A DNA stretch of 52,603 nucleotides from Nitrospirales bacterium (GCA_021604365.1 BQIZ01000006.1:1-52603); one strand, 5' to 3'; counted from the stretch's first letter, positions 1-9,617 are shown. Numbers and translations: made by a program. The notes: a model not told the origin generated them from the sequence alone.

Positions 1-26
1 GCTGGCGGCATTTTTCAACACTCCCA
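1..26. repeat. Partial right end of the MITE-like repeat (cut by window edge)
   Basis: gctggcggcatttttcaacactccca resembles gctggcggactttttcagcaccctgc, the right end of the copy at 12917-13045. Confidence 0.5.
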
Positions 27-57
27 TGATAACAAAGAGCGTGAAGAGAAGGAGAAG

Positions 58-600
58 GTGATGGCTTCAGCATTTGGACATGTGGTGGTGGCGTTTGCCA
101 TGGGCAAAAGTCTTTCCTCCCAATTCCACACCTCAAGGTTTTGGTGGTTCACCATGGTCTGTTGCCTCTTGCCGGATGCGGATGTGCTGGGATTGGTGAT
201 TGGGATTCCGTATGAGCATATGTTGGGGCATCGTGGTCTGACGCATTCCATTGTGTTTGCCATGCTGCTGGGATTGGTGGTGCCCCGGTTGGCTGCCCCC
301 ACCATCCGGTATGGAACCAGACGGTATTGGCTGTTTGCTGTGTATTTCTTTCTCGTCACCCTGTCCCATGGGTTCCTGGACGCTCTGACCGATGGTGGAT
401 TTGGCATTGCCTTTTTTGCACCATTTGACTCGACCAGATATTTCCTTCCCTTGAGACCTATATCCGTCTCGCCAATTGGAATCTCGGCCTTTGTCTCCCA
501 TGAGGGAATGCGAGTGCTCCTCAGTGAACTGGTGTGGATTGGCATACCCGTTGCGCTCTGGTTGATTGTGTTAAAAGTCACCGGGAGAACGGCAAGGTAG
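58..600 (+). CDS. Membrane-bound metal-dependent hydrolase (YdjM/DUF457-type)
   Basis: ORF with MASAFGHVVVAFAMGK, LLPDADVLG and HRGLTHS motifs plus several TM segments. Confidence 0.8.
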   Translation: MMASAFGHVVVAFAMGKSLSSQFHTSRFWWFTMVCCLLPDADVLGLVIGIPYEHMLGHRGLTHSIVFAMLLGLVVPRLAAPTIRYGTRRYWLFAVYFFLVTLSHGFLDALTDGGFGIAFFAPFDSTRYFLPLRPISVSPIGISAFVSHEGMRVLLSELVWIGIPVALWLIVLKVTGRTAR

Positions 601-711
601 AGCGCGCAGGGGTAGTCTTACGATTGGAATAGAAAAAAGGGAAAGGGAGAAGAGCATTCTATAGAATCATTCCAATAGCTTCCGCATTGTTAGATCAAAA
701 AAAACGAAATT

Positions 712-761
712 GCCGGGTTTCGGCCCGGCAGCCGAAGTCCTTTTCTTTCGGGAAAAGGACT
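712..761. repeat. Tandem pair of perfect hairpins, each with a TTTCGG loop
   Basis: GCCGGG-TTTCGG-CCCGGC (712-729) and AGTCCTTTTC-TTTCGG-GAAAAGGACT (736-761). Confidence 0.75.
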
Positions 762-1070
762 CAAAATTAATGACGCCCCGCCCGGTCACATCAGATTGAT
801 CGGACGCAAGGCAGAGGAGGGCGGACCAACTCGCAGGGCTCAAACAAGGCCCGCCAGACATGAGAGCGTCCGACCATAGGGCCGGGCAGCAGGCGTCGGA
901 TAATGGGAGAAATAGAGACGACAAAGAAAATTCATATGAGAATGTCACCTCTACTGACTTGCCCCTAAGACAGGAACGCTTGGGAAATTATTTGCATTCA
1001 GGGTAGACCTCTGATTTTAAAAGCAGCGTTTTCCCACTTTCCCGATTCCAGGGCAGGAGAAGCTTTATGG

Positions 1071-1164
1071 GCCAATTCCGATAATTTTATTTTATCTGGT
1101 TTGTCGCATAAAATTTAAATATGCGCCAATTCCGATATTGCAAGTTTATATGAATTGGCGCATA
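1071..1164. promoter_or_regulatory. Putative HipB-type operator region
   Basis: 13-bp perfect inverted repeat TATGCGCCAATTC (1120-1132)/GAATTGGCGCATA (1152-1164); direct repeat GCCAATTCCGATA (1071-1083, 1125-1137); CGCATA-N9-TATGCG (1105-1125). Confidence 0.7.
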
Positions 1165-1185
1165 ATCAAAGTTAAGGAAGTGACG

Positions 1186-1440
1186 ATGATGACCGACCTC
1201 GCACGTAATCCAAAACAGATCGGCAACCTGATTCGCCGGACCCGCAAGAATTTCGGCCTAAGCCAGAGTCAACTTGGCGAGAAGACCGGCCTGCGGCAGG
1301 AGACGATTTCCCTGATCGAGACGGGCAACCCGGCTGCGAAGCTGGAGACGATTCTTGCAGTCCTGGCCGCCCTCGATCTGGAGTTCCGGATCGTGCCTCG
1401 GTCGAAAGGAGGCGCCGCTGATATCGAGGATATTTTCTAA
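1186..1440 (+). CDS. hipB: XRE-family antitoxin, HipB-like
   Basis: HTH_3 signature IGNLIRRTRKNFGLSQSQLGEKTGLRQETISLIETG; RBS aaggaag before ATG 1186; overlaps hipA by TAATG. Confidence 0.85.
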   Translation: MMTDLARNPKQIGNLIRRTRKNFGLSQSQLGEKTGLRQETISLIETGNPAAKLETILAVLAALDLEFRIVPRSKGGAADIEDIF

Positions 1441-2768
1441 TGTCCCGCCCGCGCCGCCATACGCCGTTACGGGTGTTTCTGAATAACCGACTGGTCGGTC
1501 AACTGAATAAGGCTGCGAGCGGTGCCATTGGCTTTCAGTATGATCTCAGTTGGTTGGAATGGGAGCACGCCTTGCCGATCTCTCTGTCCCTCCCTTTGCG
1601 GGAGGATGCGTACAGGGGGGAGCCGGTCGTCGCCGTGTTTGAAAACCTGTTGCCGGACTCGGACATGCTTCGCCGGAGTGTTGCGGAGAATGTGGGGGCT
1701 GCCGGGACCGATGCCTATAGCCTGCTGGCGGCCATTGGCCGCGACTGTGTCGGGGCTTTGCAGTTTGTGCGCGCCGATGACGATGGCCGCGAAAGCGGCG
1801 ATGCCGCAACCCTGACAGGTGAGGCCGTTAATGACGCTGACATTGAAAAACTCTTAAGAGGACTGGCAAAAGCTCCCCTGGGTCTGAGCCGCGATGAGGC
1901 GTTCCGGATATCAATGGCCGGGGCACAGGAAAAGACGTCATTGCTCAGGCATCAGGGCCGATGGCTCAAACCGCAGGGCATGACTCCGACCACCCATATT
2001 TTTAAAAAGCAGATCGGCCGGTTATCCAACGGCCTCGACCTTTCGGACAGCGTCGAAAATGAATATTACTGCCTAAAGCTGGCATCTGCTTTCGGCCTGC
2101 CGGTCGCAAAGGCCGACATGTATACGTTCGGCAACACACAAGCGCTGGTCATCGAGCGGTTTGACCGGCTCTGGACGAAAAACAACCGTCTGCTGCGTCT
2201 CCCGCAGGAGGATTGTTGCCAGGCCCTGTCGGTACCGCCCACCCGGAAATATCAAAGTCACGGGGGACCGGGAATGGTGCAGATTCTTGATCTGCTCAAA
2301 GGGAGTGATAATCCGGCCGGTGATCAGAAAATTGTGCTGAAGGCCCAAATCCTGTTCTGGATGATTGGCGCGACGGACGGGCATGCCAAGAATTTCAGTA
2401 TTTTTCTCAGTCCCGGTGGCAGTTTTCACCTGACCCCGCTGTATGATGTGCTGACCGCTCAGCCGAGTCTTGATGCGCACCAGATCGAACGCAAGCAGAT
2501 GAAGCTGGCCATGTCGGTCGGTACGAGCTGTCATTATCGCATCGACGAAATCCTCTGGCGGCATTTTATTCAAACCGGAGAAGCGGCAGGGCTCCCGAAA
2601 AACCTTGTACGCGAGGCGATCGAAGATATGGCTGATACCGCTCCAAAGGCGATTGAAACAATTGAAAGCGTATTGCCGGTGGAATTTCCCGAGGCCATTC
2701 ACACATCAGTCAGAAATGCGATCACCGATCGTCTGAGCAAGTTGCGGGTGAGGCAGACAAAGGGATAA
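1440..2768 (+). CDS. hipA: HipA-type serine/threonine kinase toxin
   Basis: HipA hallmarks: FENLLPDS, RISMAGAQEKTSLL, THIFKKQ, ALVIERFDR, GATDGHAKNFSIFL. Confidence 0.9.
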   Translation: MSRPRRHTPLRVFLNNRLVGQLNKAASGAIGFQYDLSWLEWEHALPISLSLPLREDAYRGEPVVAVFENLLPDSDMLRRSVAENVGAAGTDAYSLLAAIGRDCVGALQFVRADDDGRESGDAATLTGEAVNDADIEKLLRGLAKAPLGLSRDEAFRISMAGAQEKTSLLRHQGRWLKPQGMTPTTHIFKKQIGRLSNGLDLSDSVENEYYCLKLASAFGLPVAKADMYTFGNTQALVIERFDRLWTKNNRLLRLPQEDCCQALSVPPTRKYQSHGGPGMVQILDLLKGSDNPAGDQKIVLKAQILFWMIGATDGHAKNFSIFLSPGGSFHLTPLYDVLTAQPSLDAHQIERKQMKLAMSVGTSCHYRIDEILWRHFIQTGEAAGLPKNLVREAIEDMADTAPKAIETIESVLPVEFPEAIHTSVRNAITDRLSKLRVRQTKG

Positions 2769-2955
2769 GCATGCGTGACAAACAATGGAGGCTCCCTGGC
2801 ATTCCCAGGTGCATGAACCTTTTGTCGGGAAATTGAAAATAAGTCCAGGTCATGTTCAACCGTCGCCTTGACCAAAGACCGGATTTTTATTTGGCATATC
2901 GGGTACAGTTCCGAGTTCTCACGTTGAAGATTTTCACCAATACCTTGCATGTCTG

Positions 2956-3879
2956 ATGGCCTCATCCAATAAAAAAGTTATCTATGCGGCGTTGATCGGC
3001 AATAGCCTTATTGCGATCACCAAATTTGCAGCCTCGGCGATGACGGGAAGTTCGGTGATGTTAGCCGAGGGCATCCATTCCCTGGTGGATACGGGCAATC
3101 AAGGTCTTCTGCTCTATGGTCTCCATCGTGCGAAACGTCCGGCTGATGAGCGCTACCCGTTCGGGTATGGGAAGGAAATCTATTTTTGGAGTTTTGCGGT
3201 GGCCATTATGGTCTTTGCGCTAGGCGCAGGGATCTCTTTGTATGAGGGTGTGTTGCACATTTTGTATCCCGAACCGATTATCAACCCCATGGTCAACTAT
3301 ATCGTCTTGAGTCTCTCTCTCGTATTTGAGGGTGCCGCCTGGTACATGGCCTTCCGGGAATTTTCCCGCGCCAAGGGAAAGTGGTCCTATTTGCAAGCGG
3401 TTCAACGAGGCAAAGATCCGACAATCTTTATGGTCCTATTTGAAGATTCGGCGGCGGTGCTTGGCTTGGCGGTGGCCTTTGTCGGCATTTGGTTGGGACA
3501 GGTCACCGGTATTGTCTATATTGACGGCATCGCGACCTGTATCATCGGGTTGATTTTGGCGGGAATCGCCATGTGGCTCGCGTATGAAACCAAGGGATTA
3601 TTGATCGGCGAAAGTGCCAATAAGGAAGTGGTCCAGAGTATTCGTGACATGGCTAAACAGCTCCCGGGCGTTGAGCATGTGAATGAAGTCCTGACCATGC
3701 ACATGGGGCCCAATTTTATTTTGGTGAATCTGAGTGTGGACTTTCGAGACGGGGTCACGTCCGAAGAGGTGGAGCGCGGCGTGGCCAAATTGGATAAGGA
3801 TATTAAAGTGAAGCACCCTCTTGTGAAACGAGTGTTTGTGGAGGCCGAGGCCCGGCGGGTCCTGAAGGTTTTGGAGTAA
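2956..3879 (+). CDS. Cation diffusion facilitator (CDF) family transporter
   Basis: SVMLAEGIHSLVDTGNQ with HxxxD-type TM2 motif, multiple TMs, C-terminal cytoplasmic domain. Confidence 0.85.
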   Translation: MASSNKKVIYAALIGNSLIAITKFAASAMTGSSVMLAEGIHSLVDTGNQGLLLYGLHRAKRPADERYPFGYGKEIYFWSFAVAIMVFALGAGISLYEGVLHILYPEPIINPMVNYIVLSLSLVFEGAAWYMAFREFSRAKGKWSYLQAVQRGKDPTIFMVLFEDSAAVLGLAVAFVGIWLGQVTGIVYIDGIATCIIGLILAGIAMWLAYETKGLLIGESANKEVVQSIRDMAKQLPGVEHVNEVLTMHMGPNFILVNLSVDFRDGVTSEEVERGVAKLDKDIKVKHPLVKRVFVEAEARRVLKVLE

Positions 3880-3942
3880 TGCATCACGGCCTTTGTGTTG
3901 TTATGAATTAGGGGGCATGAGGTAAGAGGGTACGCGATTGTT

Positions 3943-5532
3943 ATGGGTGAAACCCGGGTTGATTTGCTCCATCTGCTGGAAGATTTGCGGGATGCCTATC
4001 CCGGAGCCCTGGAAGAAACCATCCTCACGGAAATCGTGGCCAATTCTCTAGATTCCGGAGCCAGCCGAATTGTCATGGAGGCGAATCCATCAGAGGGCAC
4101 GCTGATGGTGAAGGATAACGGGTCGGGCATGCAGCGGAAGGATTTATCCCGCTATCATGACATTGCCTCCAGCACCAAACGGCGGGGACAGGGGATTGGC
4201 TTTGCCGGTGTGGGGATCAAGCTGGGTTTGTTGGTATGTAAAGAAGTGCTGACGGAAACCAAGCGAGGTCAGACGCACGTCTCGACGACGTGGCATTTAT
4301 CGTCACGGCACCGGGCTCCCTGGAAATGGGTGCCACCCATCGGCATGGTGATCGAACAGGGTACCGCTGTCCGTCTTACATTCCAAAACCTGCTCTCTCC
4401 TTTGTTGGATCAGGGATTTTTAGAGGGTGTTCTTTCCAGGCATTTTCAACCGTTGCTGAATCCCACGTTTTCCACCATCCTGAATGCTCACTATCCCCAC
4501 GGGATAATTTTTGAAATCAATGGGGTAGATCTGCCCCCTCAATGTTTTGAAGCGCCGGAGCATGCGCCTTTGGAAATTCGGCTGGCCCGCAAACGGAAAC
4601 CCTCTGCGGTGGGATATCTGGTGCGAACTGAAAATCCCTTGCCCGAGGATCTTCAAGGATTAGCCATCAGCACCTATGGCAAAGTCATCAAGTCCGGGTG
4701 GGATTGGTTGGGGATTACCCCGCAAGAGCGTGACCGTATTTCCGGCCTCATTGAAGTTCCGGGGCTGGCGGTCAGTCTCACATTGAATAAAGGGGATTTC
4801 ATTCGTGTGGGAGCCCGCGGCGCGACATATTTGGCCTATCGGAAAGCCATCCAGGAAGCGGTTCAACGGCAACTGACAGAATGGGGAGTGGTTGATAGTC
4901 CGGTCGAAGAAACGCCCCCTCGCCAAATCAGACCGCTGGAACGGGATCTTGAGCGAGTGTTGGAAGATCTCTCCGGCCTCTTTCCGCTCCTGGGCTCGTT
5001 GGTCGAACATCGGAAGGGCGGGCAGAAACGGTTACCGTTGGGAACGCCGGGCCCCTATGAGGACATGCGAGCGGTGATGGTTCCCGGAGAAGTCTTGCAG
5101 GATCAGGAAACGGAACCAGATCTCGTCGTTCAACCTCCAGGCAACGAACCCCTAGGTGGGGAGACCGAACATGAGCCTCGCGAGCCGGGAAAAGATGCCT
5201 CGGTGGTGTCGGACTTTCTACTGCCGGACCGAGGCAGCCGAAGAACTCCAGCCCGGTTTGGGCTCGGTATTCAATTTGAAGACCGGGAAGATGATCAGGA
5301 AATCGGGAGATTGGTGGAGTCCACGGTGTGGGTGAATCGTGCTCATCCCGCCTATCAACGGGCGGTGGCGACGCGGTCGGTTGGCTATCATATCGCTCTG
5401 GCGGTGGGATTGGCCTTGGCGCCGCTGGCCGTGGAGGCTTCAAGCGAACATGCCTTTCTCACGGCTTTTCTTTCTTGTTGGGGCGAGGCCAGTCTTCCAA
5501 AGAAGAAGAAATCGAGAGCGGACAAGCGGTAA
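3943..5532 (+). CDS. GHKL-type ATPase domain protein (MutL/Hsp90/MORC-like ATP-binding), function unknown
   Basis: Bergerat motifs: EIVANSLDSGASRI, VKDNGSGM, GIGFAGVGIKLG; C-terminal half unassigned. Confidence 0.75.
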   Translation: MGETRVDLLHLLEDLRDAYPGALEETILTEIVANSLDSGASRIVMEANPSEGTLMVKDNGSGMQRKDLSRYHDIASSTKRRGQGIGFAGVGIKLGLLVCKEVLTETKRGQTHVSTTWHLSSRHRAPWKWVPPIGMVIEQGTAVRLTFQNLLSPLLDQGFLEGVLSRHFQPLLNPTFSTILNAHYPHGIIFEINGVDLPPQCFEAPEHAPLEIRLARKRKPSAVGYLVRTENPLPEDLQGLAISTYGKVIKSGWDWLGITPQERDRISGLIEVPGLAVSLTLNKGDFIRVGARGATYLAYRKAIQEAVQRQLTEWGVVDSPVEETPPRQIRPLERDLERVLEDLSGLFPLLGSLVEHRKGGQKRLPLGTPGPYEDMRAVMVPGEVLQDQETEPDLVVQPPGNEPLGGETEHEPREPGKDASVVSDFLLPDRGSRRTPARFGLGIQFEDREDDQEIGRLVESTVWVNRAHPAYQRAVATRSVGYHIALAVGLALAPLAVEASSEHAFLTAFLSCWGEASLPKKKKSRADKR

Positions 5533-5634
5533 CATTTCGTCTGAATAGGGAATGGAACTGTTGAAGAATGTAAATGTTCATCAGTTTTGAACCCCGACAT
5601 ATTATTGCGCGGCAATCGAGAGCAATGAGGGATG

Positions 5635-5767
5635 GTTCAAAAAACCCGTCCAGTCCTGTCCTGAGGCCTCTCGAAGGGAAGGCCGCAGCCTGTTTGGTAT
5701 GCGGAGCGTACAGGCGAGTACGTGAGCATGACAAACGGACGAGAATACCGATGGCGGACTTTTTCAA
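5635..5767. repeat. Diverged copy of the MITE-like repeat
   Basis: gttcaaaaaacccgtcc...ggccgcag...gcggagcgtac..gagtacgtgagc..gacaaa...ggcggactttttcaa collinear with 12917-13045. Confidence 0.65.
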
Positions 5768-5797
5768 TTCTCCCGGAATGACTGGGGGGAGGGATGC

Positions 5798-7111
5798 TCA
5801 ATCTTGATCAGTATTCTCGATTTCCAACACCACAGGGCAATGATCCGAGAGATGCCGATAGGCCAGCGGATAGTTTCCTCGAATACGTTCACAGCCTGCC
5901 ACGGCGCAATAGCCGGTGACCTGGACTTGGGTGACGGTAACTTCCTGCATCTCTTGCGGAACCAGCACATGATCCAGCCAGCCTCCGCGTCCGCGAAAAT
6001 AGTGGGAACATTGCGGATGTAAGGTCAGGTCAGTAAATCCGGGTTTTTCCTTGGCAACTTTCCTGCGCAAGTTTTTCAGTTCGGAGTTCCTTGATTGCCA
6101 ATCGCCGGCACCCATCGTATTGAAGTCCCCGAGTATGACCACATCCCGATCGCGAGTGAGGAAGGGACCTATCGCTTCATCAATCCCGTTCAACGCGTGA
6201 TGTCGATCTTCCACGGCAAAGACGGTGGGACCTGATTTTAAGTGGAGCCCGATCAGATGAAAATCGACTCCCTTGGGTTCTCTGGCTTTCACCCACGCAT
6301 ATTGTCCGGGGCGTAATCCGAAGGTGCAGGCTTGGGTGGCCGATCGGGCTTTCGCATTGAATTGCCACAAGCTTTTAAATTGCGACAAGGAGACGCGGGT
6401 GTCGTTCCACAAGAGACCGACATGATGGTCCTCGGGCCGGCCGCACGGTTGGCGATACCACCGCCATGTGTCCCCGGTCTGTTGATTCAGCGAAGCGATG
6501 ATCTTGTCCCAGGCCTTGGTGGCTTCCGGGGTGGCTAAGCTTTCCTGGACTGCGAGAATATCGATTTGCATCCAACGGATCGCACAGATCAGCCATTCGA
6601 GATCAGTCGGCTCGGCATGATGCTCACTTTGGTCAGCGGGCTGGCCGATGGGAAACCATCGAATATTCCATGTGGCAAGCCGGATCTTGGAAGACGATTC
6701 CGCAACCATACGATTGCCTTGCCTGATGACCGCCTCGCACTCATCCCGGCCGGCCCATACGGCATGCTCGCCCCCCTCAGCCGTCCGGGTATTTTCGGGT
6801 TTGGCCGCTGGTCTCGACTGTGGGGAACCGGCTTTGAGATATTTTTTATGGACCCAGGCCTTGTCATCATTGGGCAAGCGAAGGTAGAGCCATTGGCCGT
6901 TCTGTGCGGTCTGTTCAATGGTGGCCGAAGTCCCCGTCGGGATATGTTTCAGGTAGCTCGGGGACGGGTTGCGATGGACAGGGACTCCAATAGGCTTCGT
7001 GGCTTCAAGCATCACCGCTTGTCCAACCTGAAAATCTTGGGCGAAGGTAATGGACCAGCCACACATGGTGATCCATGTGAAGAGGAAGAATGTACAGAAA
7101 AGTTTACGCAT
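5798..7111 (-). CDS. Secreted endonuclease/exonuclease/phosphatase family protein with N-terminal SH3-like domain
   Basis: Signal peptide; RLATWNIRWFP, DILAVQES, VILGDFNT, YRHLSDHCPV motifs of the EEP fold. Confidence 0.8.
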   Translation of the reverse strand: MRKLFCTFFLFTWITMCGWSITFAQDFQVGQAVMLEATKPIGVPVHRNPSPSYLKHIPTGTSATIEQTAQNGQWLYLRLPNDDKAWVHKKYLKAGSPQSRPAAKPENTRTAEGGEHAVWAGRDECEAVIRQGNRMVAESSSKIRLATWNIRWFPIGQPADQSEHHAEPTDLEWLICAIRWMQIDILAVQESLATPEATKAWDKIIASLNQQTGDTWRWYRQPCGRPEDHHVGLLWNDTRVSLSQFKSLWQFNAKARSATQACTFGLRPGQYAWVKAREPKGVDFHLIGLHLKSGPTVFAVEDRHHALNGIDEAIGPFLTRDRDVVILGDFNTMGAGDWQSRNSELKNLRRKVAKEKPGFTDLTLHPQCSHYFRGRGGWLDHVLVPQEMQEVTVTQVQVTGYCAVAGCERIRGNYPLAYRHLSDHCPVVLEIENTDQD

Positions 7112-7446
7112 GCCCTCTACTTAACAAAACTTGAGCGAGAAATCCAAGCAGGACCTGGAGGCTCCGTCATTCCGTTATAGTCCTTGAACTGATATTCCTT
7201 CTTCTTTCCCCTGTGTGAGATCCGATCGTGGTAATCGGGAATTGACCGGTTGGTATTTCCTGTGTTGTCCGGGAACTCCCGAGCCCTCCCACCGGGCTGG
7301 AAAAACAGCATGTCGAAACGAAGTCATGGTTTCATGCAAGAAGGCGCCAGGACAGGGGAAGGGGTCGGATGTCGGCTTCGAGTATGCCATAATGCATGAA
7401 ATATTTAGACCGTGATCCCCCCACGTTTATTTGAGGAGTCAGCCTG

Positions 7447-9129
7447 ATGAGTCATTCTTCCATTAATCTCGACATCGCCAACCGCATACCATTGCAACCC
7501 ATCGCCGAAGTCGCCTGGGAAAAACTTCGACTGGATGCGAGTCAAATCGAATCGTTTGGGCGGTATAAGGCTAAAATTCCCTTAGCGTCACTTCCACCAT
7601 TTCCGAGCAAACCGGAGAGCAAGCTCATTCTGGTCACCGCCATGAGCCCAACGACGGCTGGAGAAGGCAAAACCACCACGCTCATCGGTCTGGTGGATGG
7701 ATTGAATAAGATCGGCGAACGGGCTGTTGCGGCAATTCGGGAGCCAAGTCTGGGTCCCTGCTTCGGGATGAAGGGCGGTGGATGTGGGGGAGGGTATGCC
7801 CAAGTGGTCCCCATGACTGAGATTAATCTGCATTTCACGGGGGATTTCCATGCGATCACGTCTGCCCACAATATGTTGGCGGCGCTGGTAGACAATCATG
7901 TGAATTGGGGGCACAAACCCCAGATTGATCCCCGTCGGGTCACGTGGGGGCGGGTGCTGGATGTGAATGATCGGTCACTGCGATCCGTGGTCACGGGGCT
8001 TGGCGGAAAATCCAACGGATTTACGAGGGAAGGACGGTTTGACATCACTGCGGCCTCAGAGGTCATGGCCATTCTGTGTTTGGCGACGGACCTCCAGGAT
8101 CTTCAGCAGCGCTTGGGCAATATCAAGGTGGGGCGGACGGTTAACAAAGAGATGATCTTTGCGAAAGATATCCAGGCGGAGGGTGCCATGACCGTGTTAC
8201 TCAAGGACGCGCTCAATCCCAACCTTGTCCAGACCTTGGAACATAATCCGGCTCTGGTTCATGGTGGTCCCTTCGGGAATATTGCCCATGGGTGTAGTTC
8301 GGTCGTGGCGACCAAGGCGGCGCTTACACTCGCGGATTACGTTGTGACAGAAGGAGGGTTTGGTGCCGATCTCGGGGCGGAGAAGTTTTTTGACATTAAA
8401 TGTCGACGTTCCGGCCTCAAGCCGGCATGTGCCGTGGTCGTGGGGACGATCAAGGCATTAAAACTTCATGGTGGGGCGAAAGAAAAAGAACTCGAACAGG
8501 AAGATCTGGACGCCCTCCGGCAGGGGTTGCCGAATTTATTGCGTCATTTGGAAAATGTGAAAAAATTCGGGGTCCCGGCGGTCGTGGCCATCAACCAATT
8601 CACGAGTGATACCAAGAGGGAGTTGGAACTGGTGGAACAGGCTTGCGCGGATCATGGGGTCAAAATGGCCCTGGCGAATCATTGGGCTGAAGGGGGAGCC
8701 GGTGCGCTGTGCCTGGCCGAAACGGTTCGTGAGGTGATCAAACAAGAACCTGCCGACTTTCGCGTCCTCTATCCTGATACGATTCCGCTGGCAGAAAAAG
8801 TGCGCATCATCGCCAGAGAGATTTATCGGGCTGCGGATGTCGAGATTCCGCCGGCCGTCCACGCCCGTTTTGCCGAACTCGAAAAACACGGGTTTGGTCA
8901 TTTCCCCATCTGCATGGCGAAGACGCAGTACAGCTTTTCCACCGACCCCACCAAAAAAGGAGCCCCAACAGGATTTACGCTTCCCGTTCGCGAGGTTCGC
9001 CTCGCGATGGGCGCAGGATTTGTGGTGGTCATTACCGGGGATATGATGACGATGCCCGGCTTGCCGCGCGTTCCTGCGGCTCAATCGATCGGGATTGACG
9101 CAAAGGGAGACATTGTCGGGTTGTTTTGA
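7447..9129 (+). CDS. fhs: Formate--tetrahydrofolate ligase
   Basis: SPTTAGEGKTTTLIGLVDGL, REPSLGPCFGMKGG and FTGDFHAITSAHNMLAA signatures; full length. Confidence 0.97.
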   Translation: MSHSSINLDIANRIPLQPIAEVAWEKLRLDASQIESFGRYKAKIPLASLPPFPSKPESKLILVTAMSPTTAGEGKTTTLIGLVDGLNKIGERAVAAIREPSLGPCFGMKGGGCGGGYAQVVPMTEINLHFTGDFHAITSAHNMLAALVDNHVNWGHKPQIDPRRVTWGRVLDVNDRSLRSVVTGLGGKSNGFTREGRFDITAASEVMAILCLATDLQDLQQRLGNIKVGRTVNKEMIFAKDIQAEGAMTVLLKDALNPNLVQTLEHNPALVHGGPFGNIAHGCSSVVATKAALTLADYVVTEGGFGADLGAEKFFDIKCRRSGLKPACAVVVGTIKALKLHGGAKEKELEQEDLDALRQGLPNLLRHLENVKKFGVPAVVAINQFTSDTKRELELVEQACADHGVKMALANHWAEGGAGALCLAETVREVIKQEPADFRVLYPDTIPLAEKVRIIAREIYRAADVEIPPAVHARFAELEKHGFGHFPICMAKTQYSFSTDPTKKGAPTGFTLPVREVRLAMGAGFVVVITGDMMTMPGLPRVPAAQSIGIDAKGDIVGLF

Positions 9130-9176
9130 AGAGGAGCACGTGAACGTGGGTGGCAGAAGGGGGGGGGTCCTGGGAA

Positions 9177-9617
9177 TCAATTTTCCATCCGGGCGAGCAG
9201 GGAAGCCCGCTCTTCGTCGCTGACGCAATTGTCAATCCACGGATAAAGAATTTTTTCCTCCTTCACATTGTGGGCAGTGAGAACCTGGAGTAAGCCTTCT
9301 TCCCCCTCCTCGGTGCGAAGGTCTCCTTCTGCGACTTTTGTCTGAATCTGTTCCAGAAAGTACTTGATCTGCCGATGTTCATTTCGCATGACTTCCGTCG
9401 GCCCATGTTCTCTGACCATTTCCGCTTGAGCCTCAAAGACCGGAAAAAGAATCTCCTCTTCCCACGTGATATGGCGATGCAGTCCGGTGAACAATTCTTG
9501 AAACAGTGCCCGGGCTTTTTGAGCATCCTGCTTCTTGATTGTGTGAAACTGGTTGAATATTTCATCCAGGCGGTCATGGTCATGTCCCATAAACTTTGCG
9601 ATAGTGGTTGTGCCCAT
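9177..9617 (-). CDS. Hemerythrin HHE cation-binding domain protein
   Basis: MGHDHDRLDEIF, HRHITWEEEILFP, MRNEHRQI, HNVKEEKILYPW histidine/glutamate motifs; start set at the MGTTTIAKF methionine. Confidence 0.85.
   Translation of the reverse strand: MGTTTIAKFMGHDHDRLDEIFNQFHTIKKQDAQKARALFQELFTGLHRHITWEEEILFPVFEAQAEMVREHGPTEVMRNEHRQIKYFLEQIQTKVAEGDLRTEEGEEGLLQVLTAHNVKEEKILYPWIDNCVSDEERASLLARMEN

Noticed and set aside
2073-2702. 209-aa minus-strand ORF
   Set aside because: Antisense shadow of hipA.
4928-5443. 171-aa minus-strand proline-rich ORF
   Set aside because: Antisense shadow of the GHKL ATPase gene with composition typical of non-coding frames.
6566-7180. 204-aa plus-strand ORF antisense to the EEP nuclease gene
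   Set aside because: Lies opposite a clear family member on the minus strand; shadow ORF with no recognisable domain.
8536-9228. 230-aa minus-strand ORF
   Set aside because: Antisense shadow of fhs.
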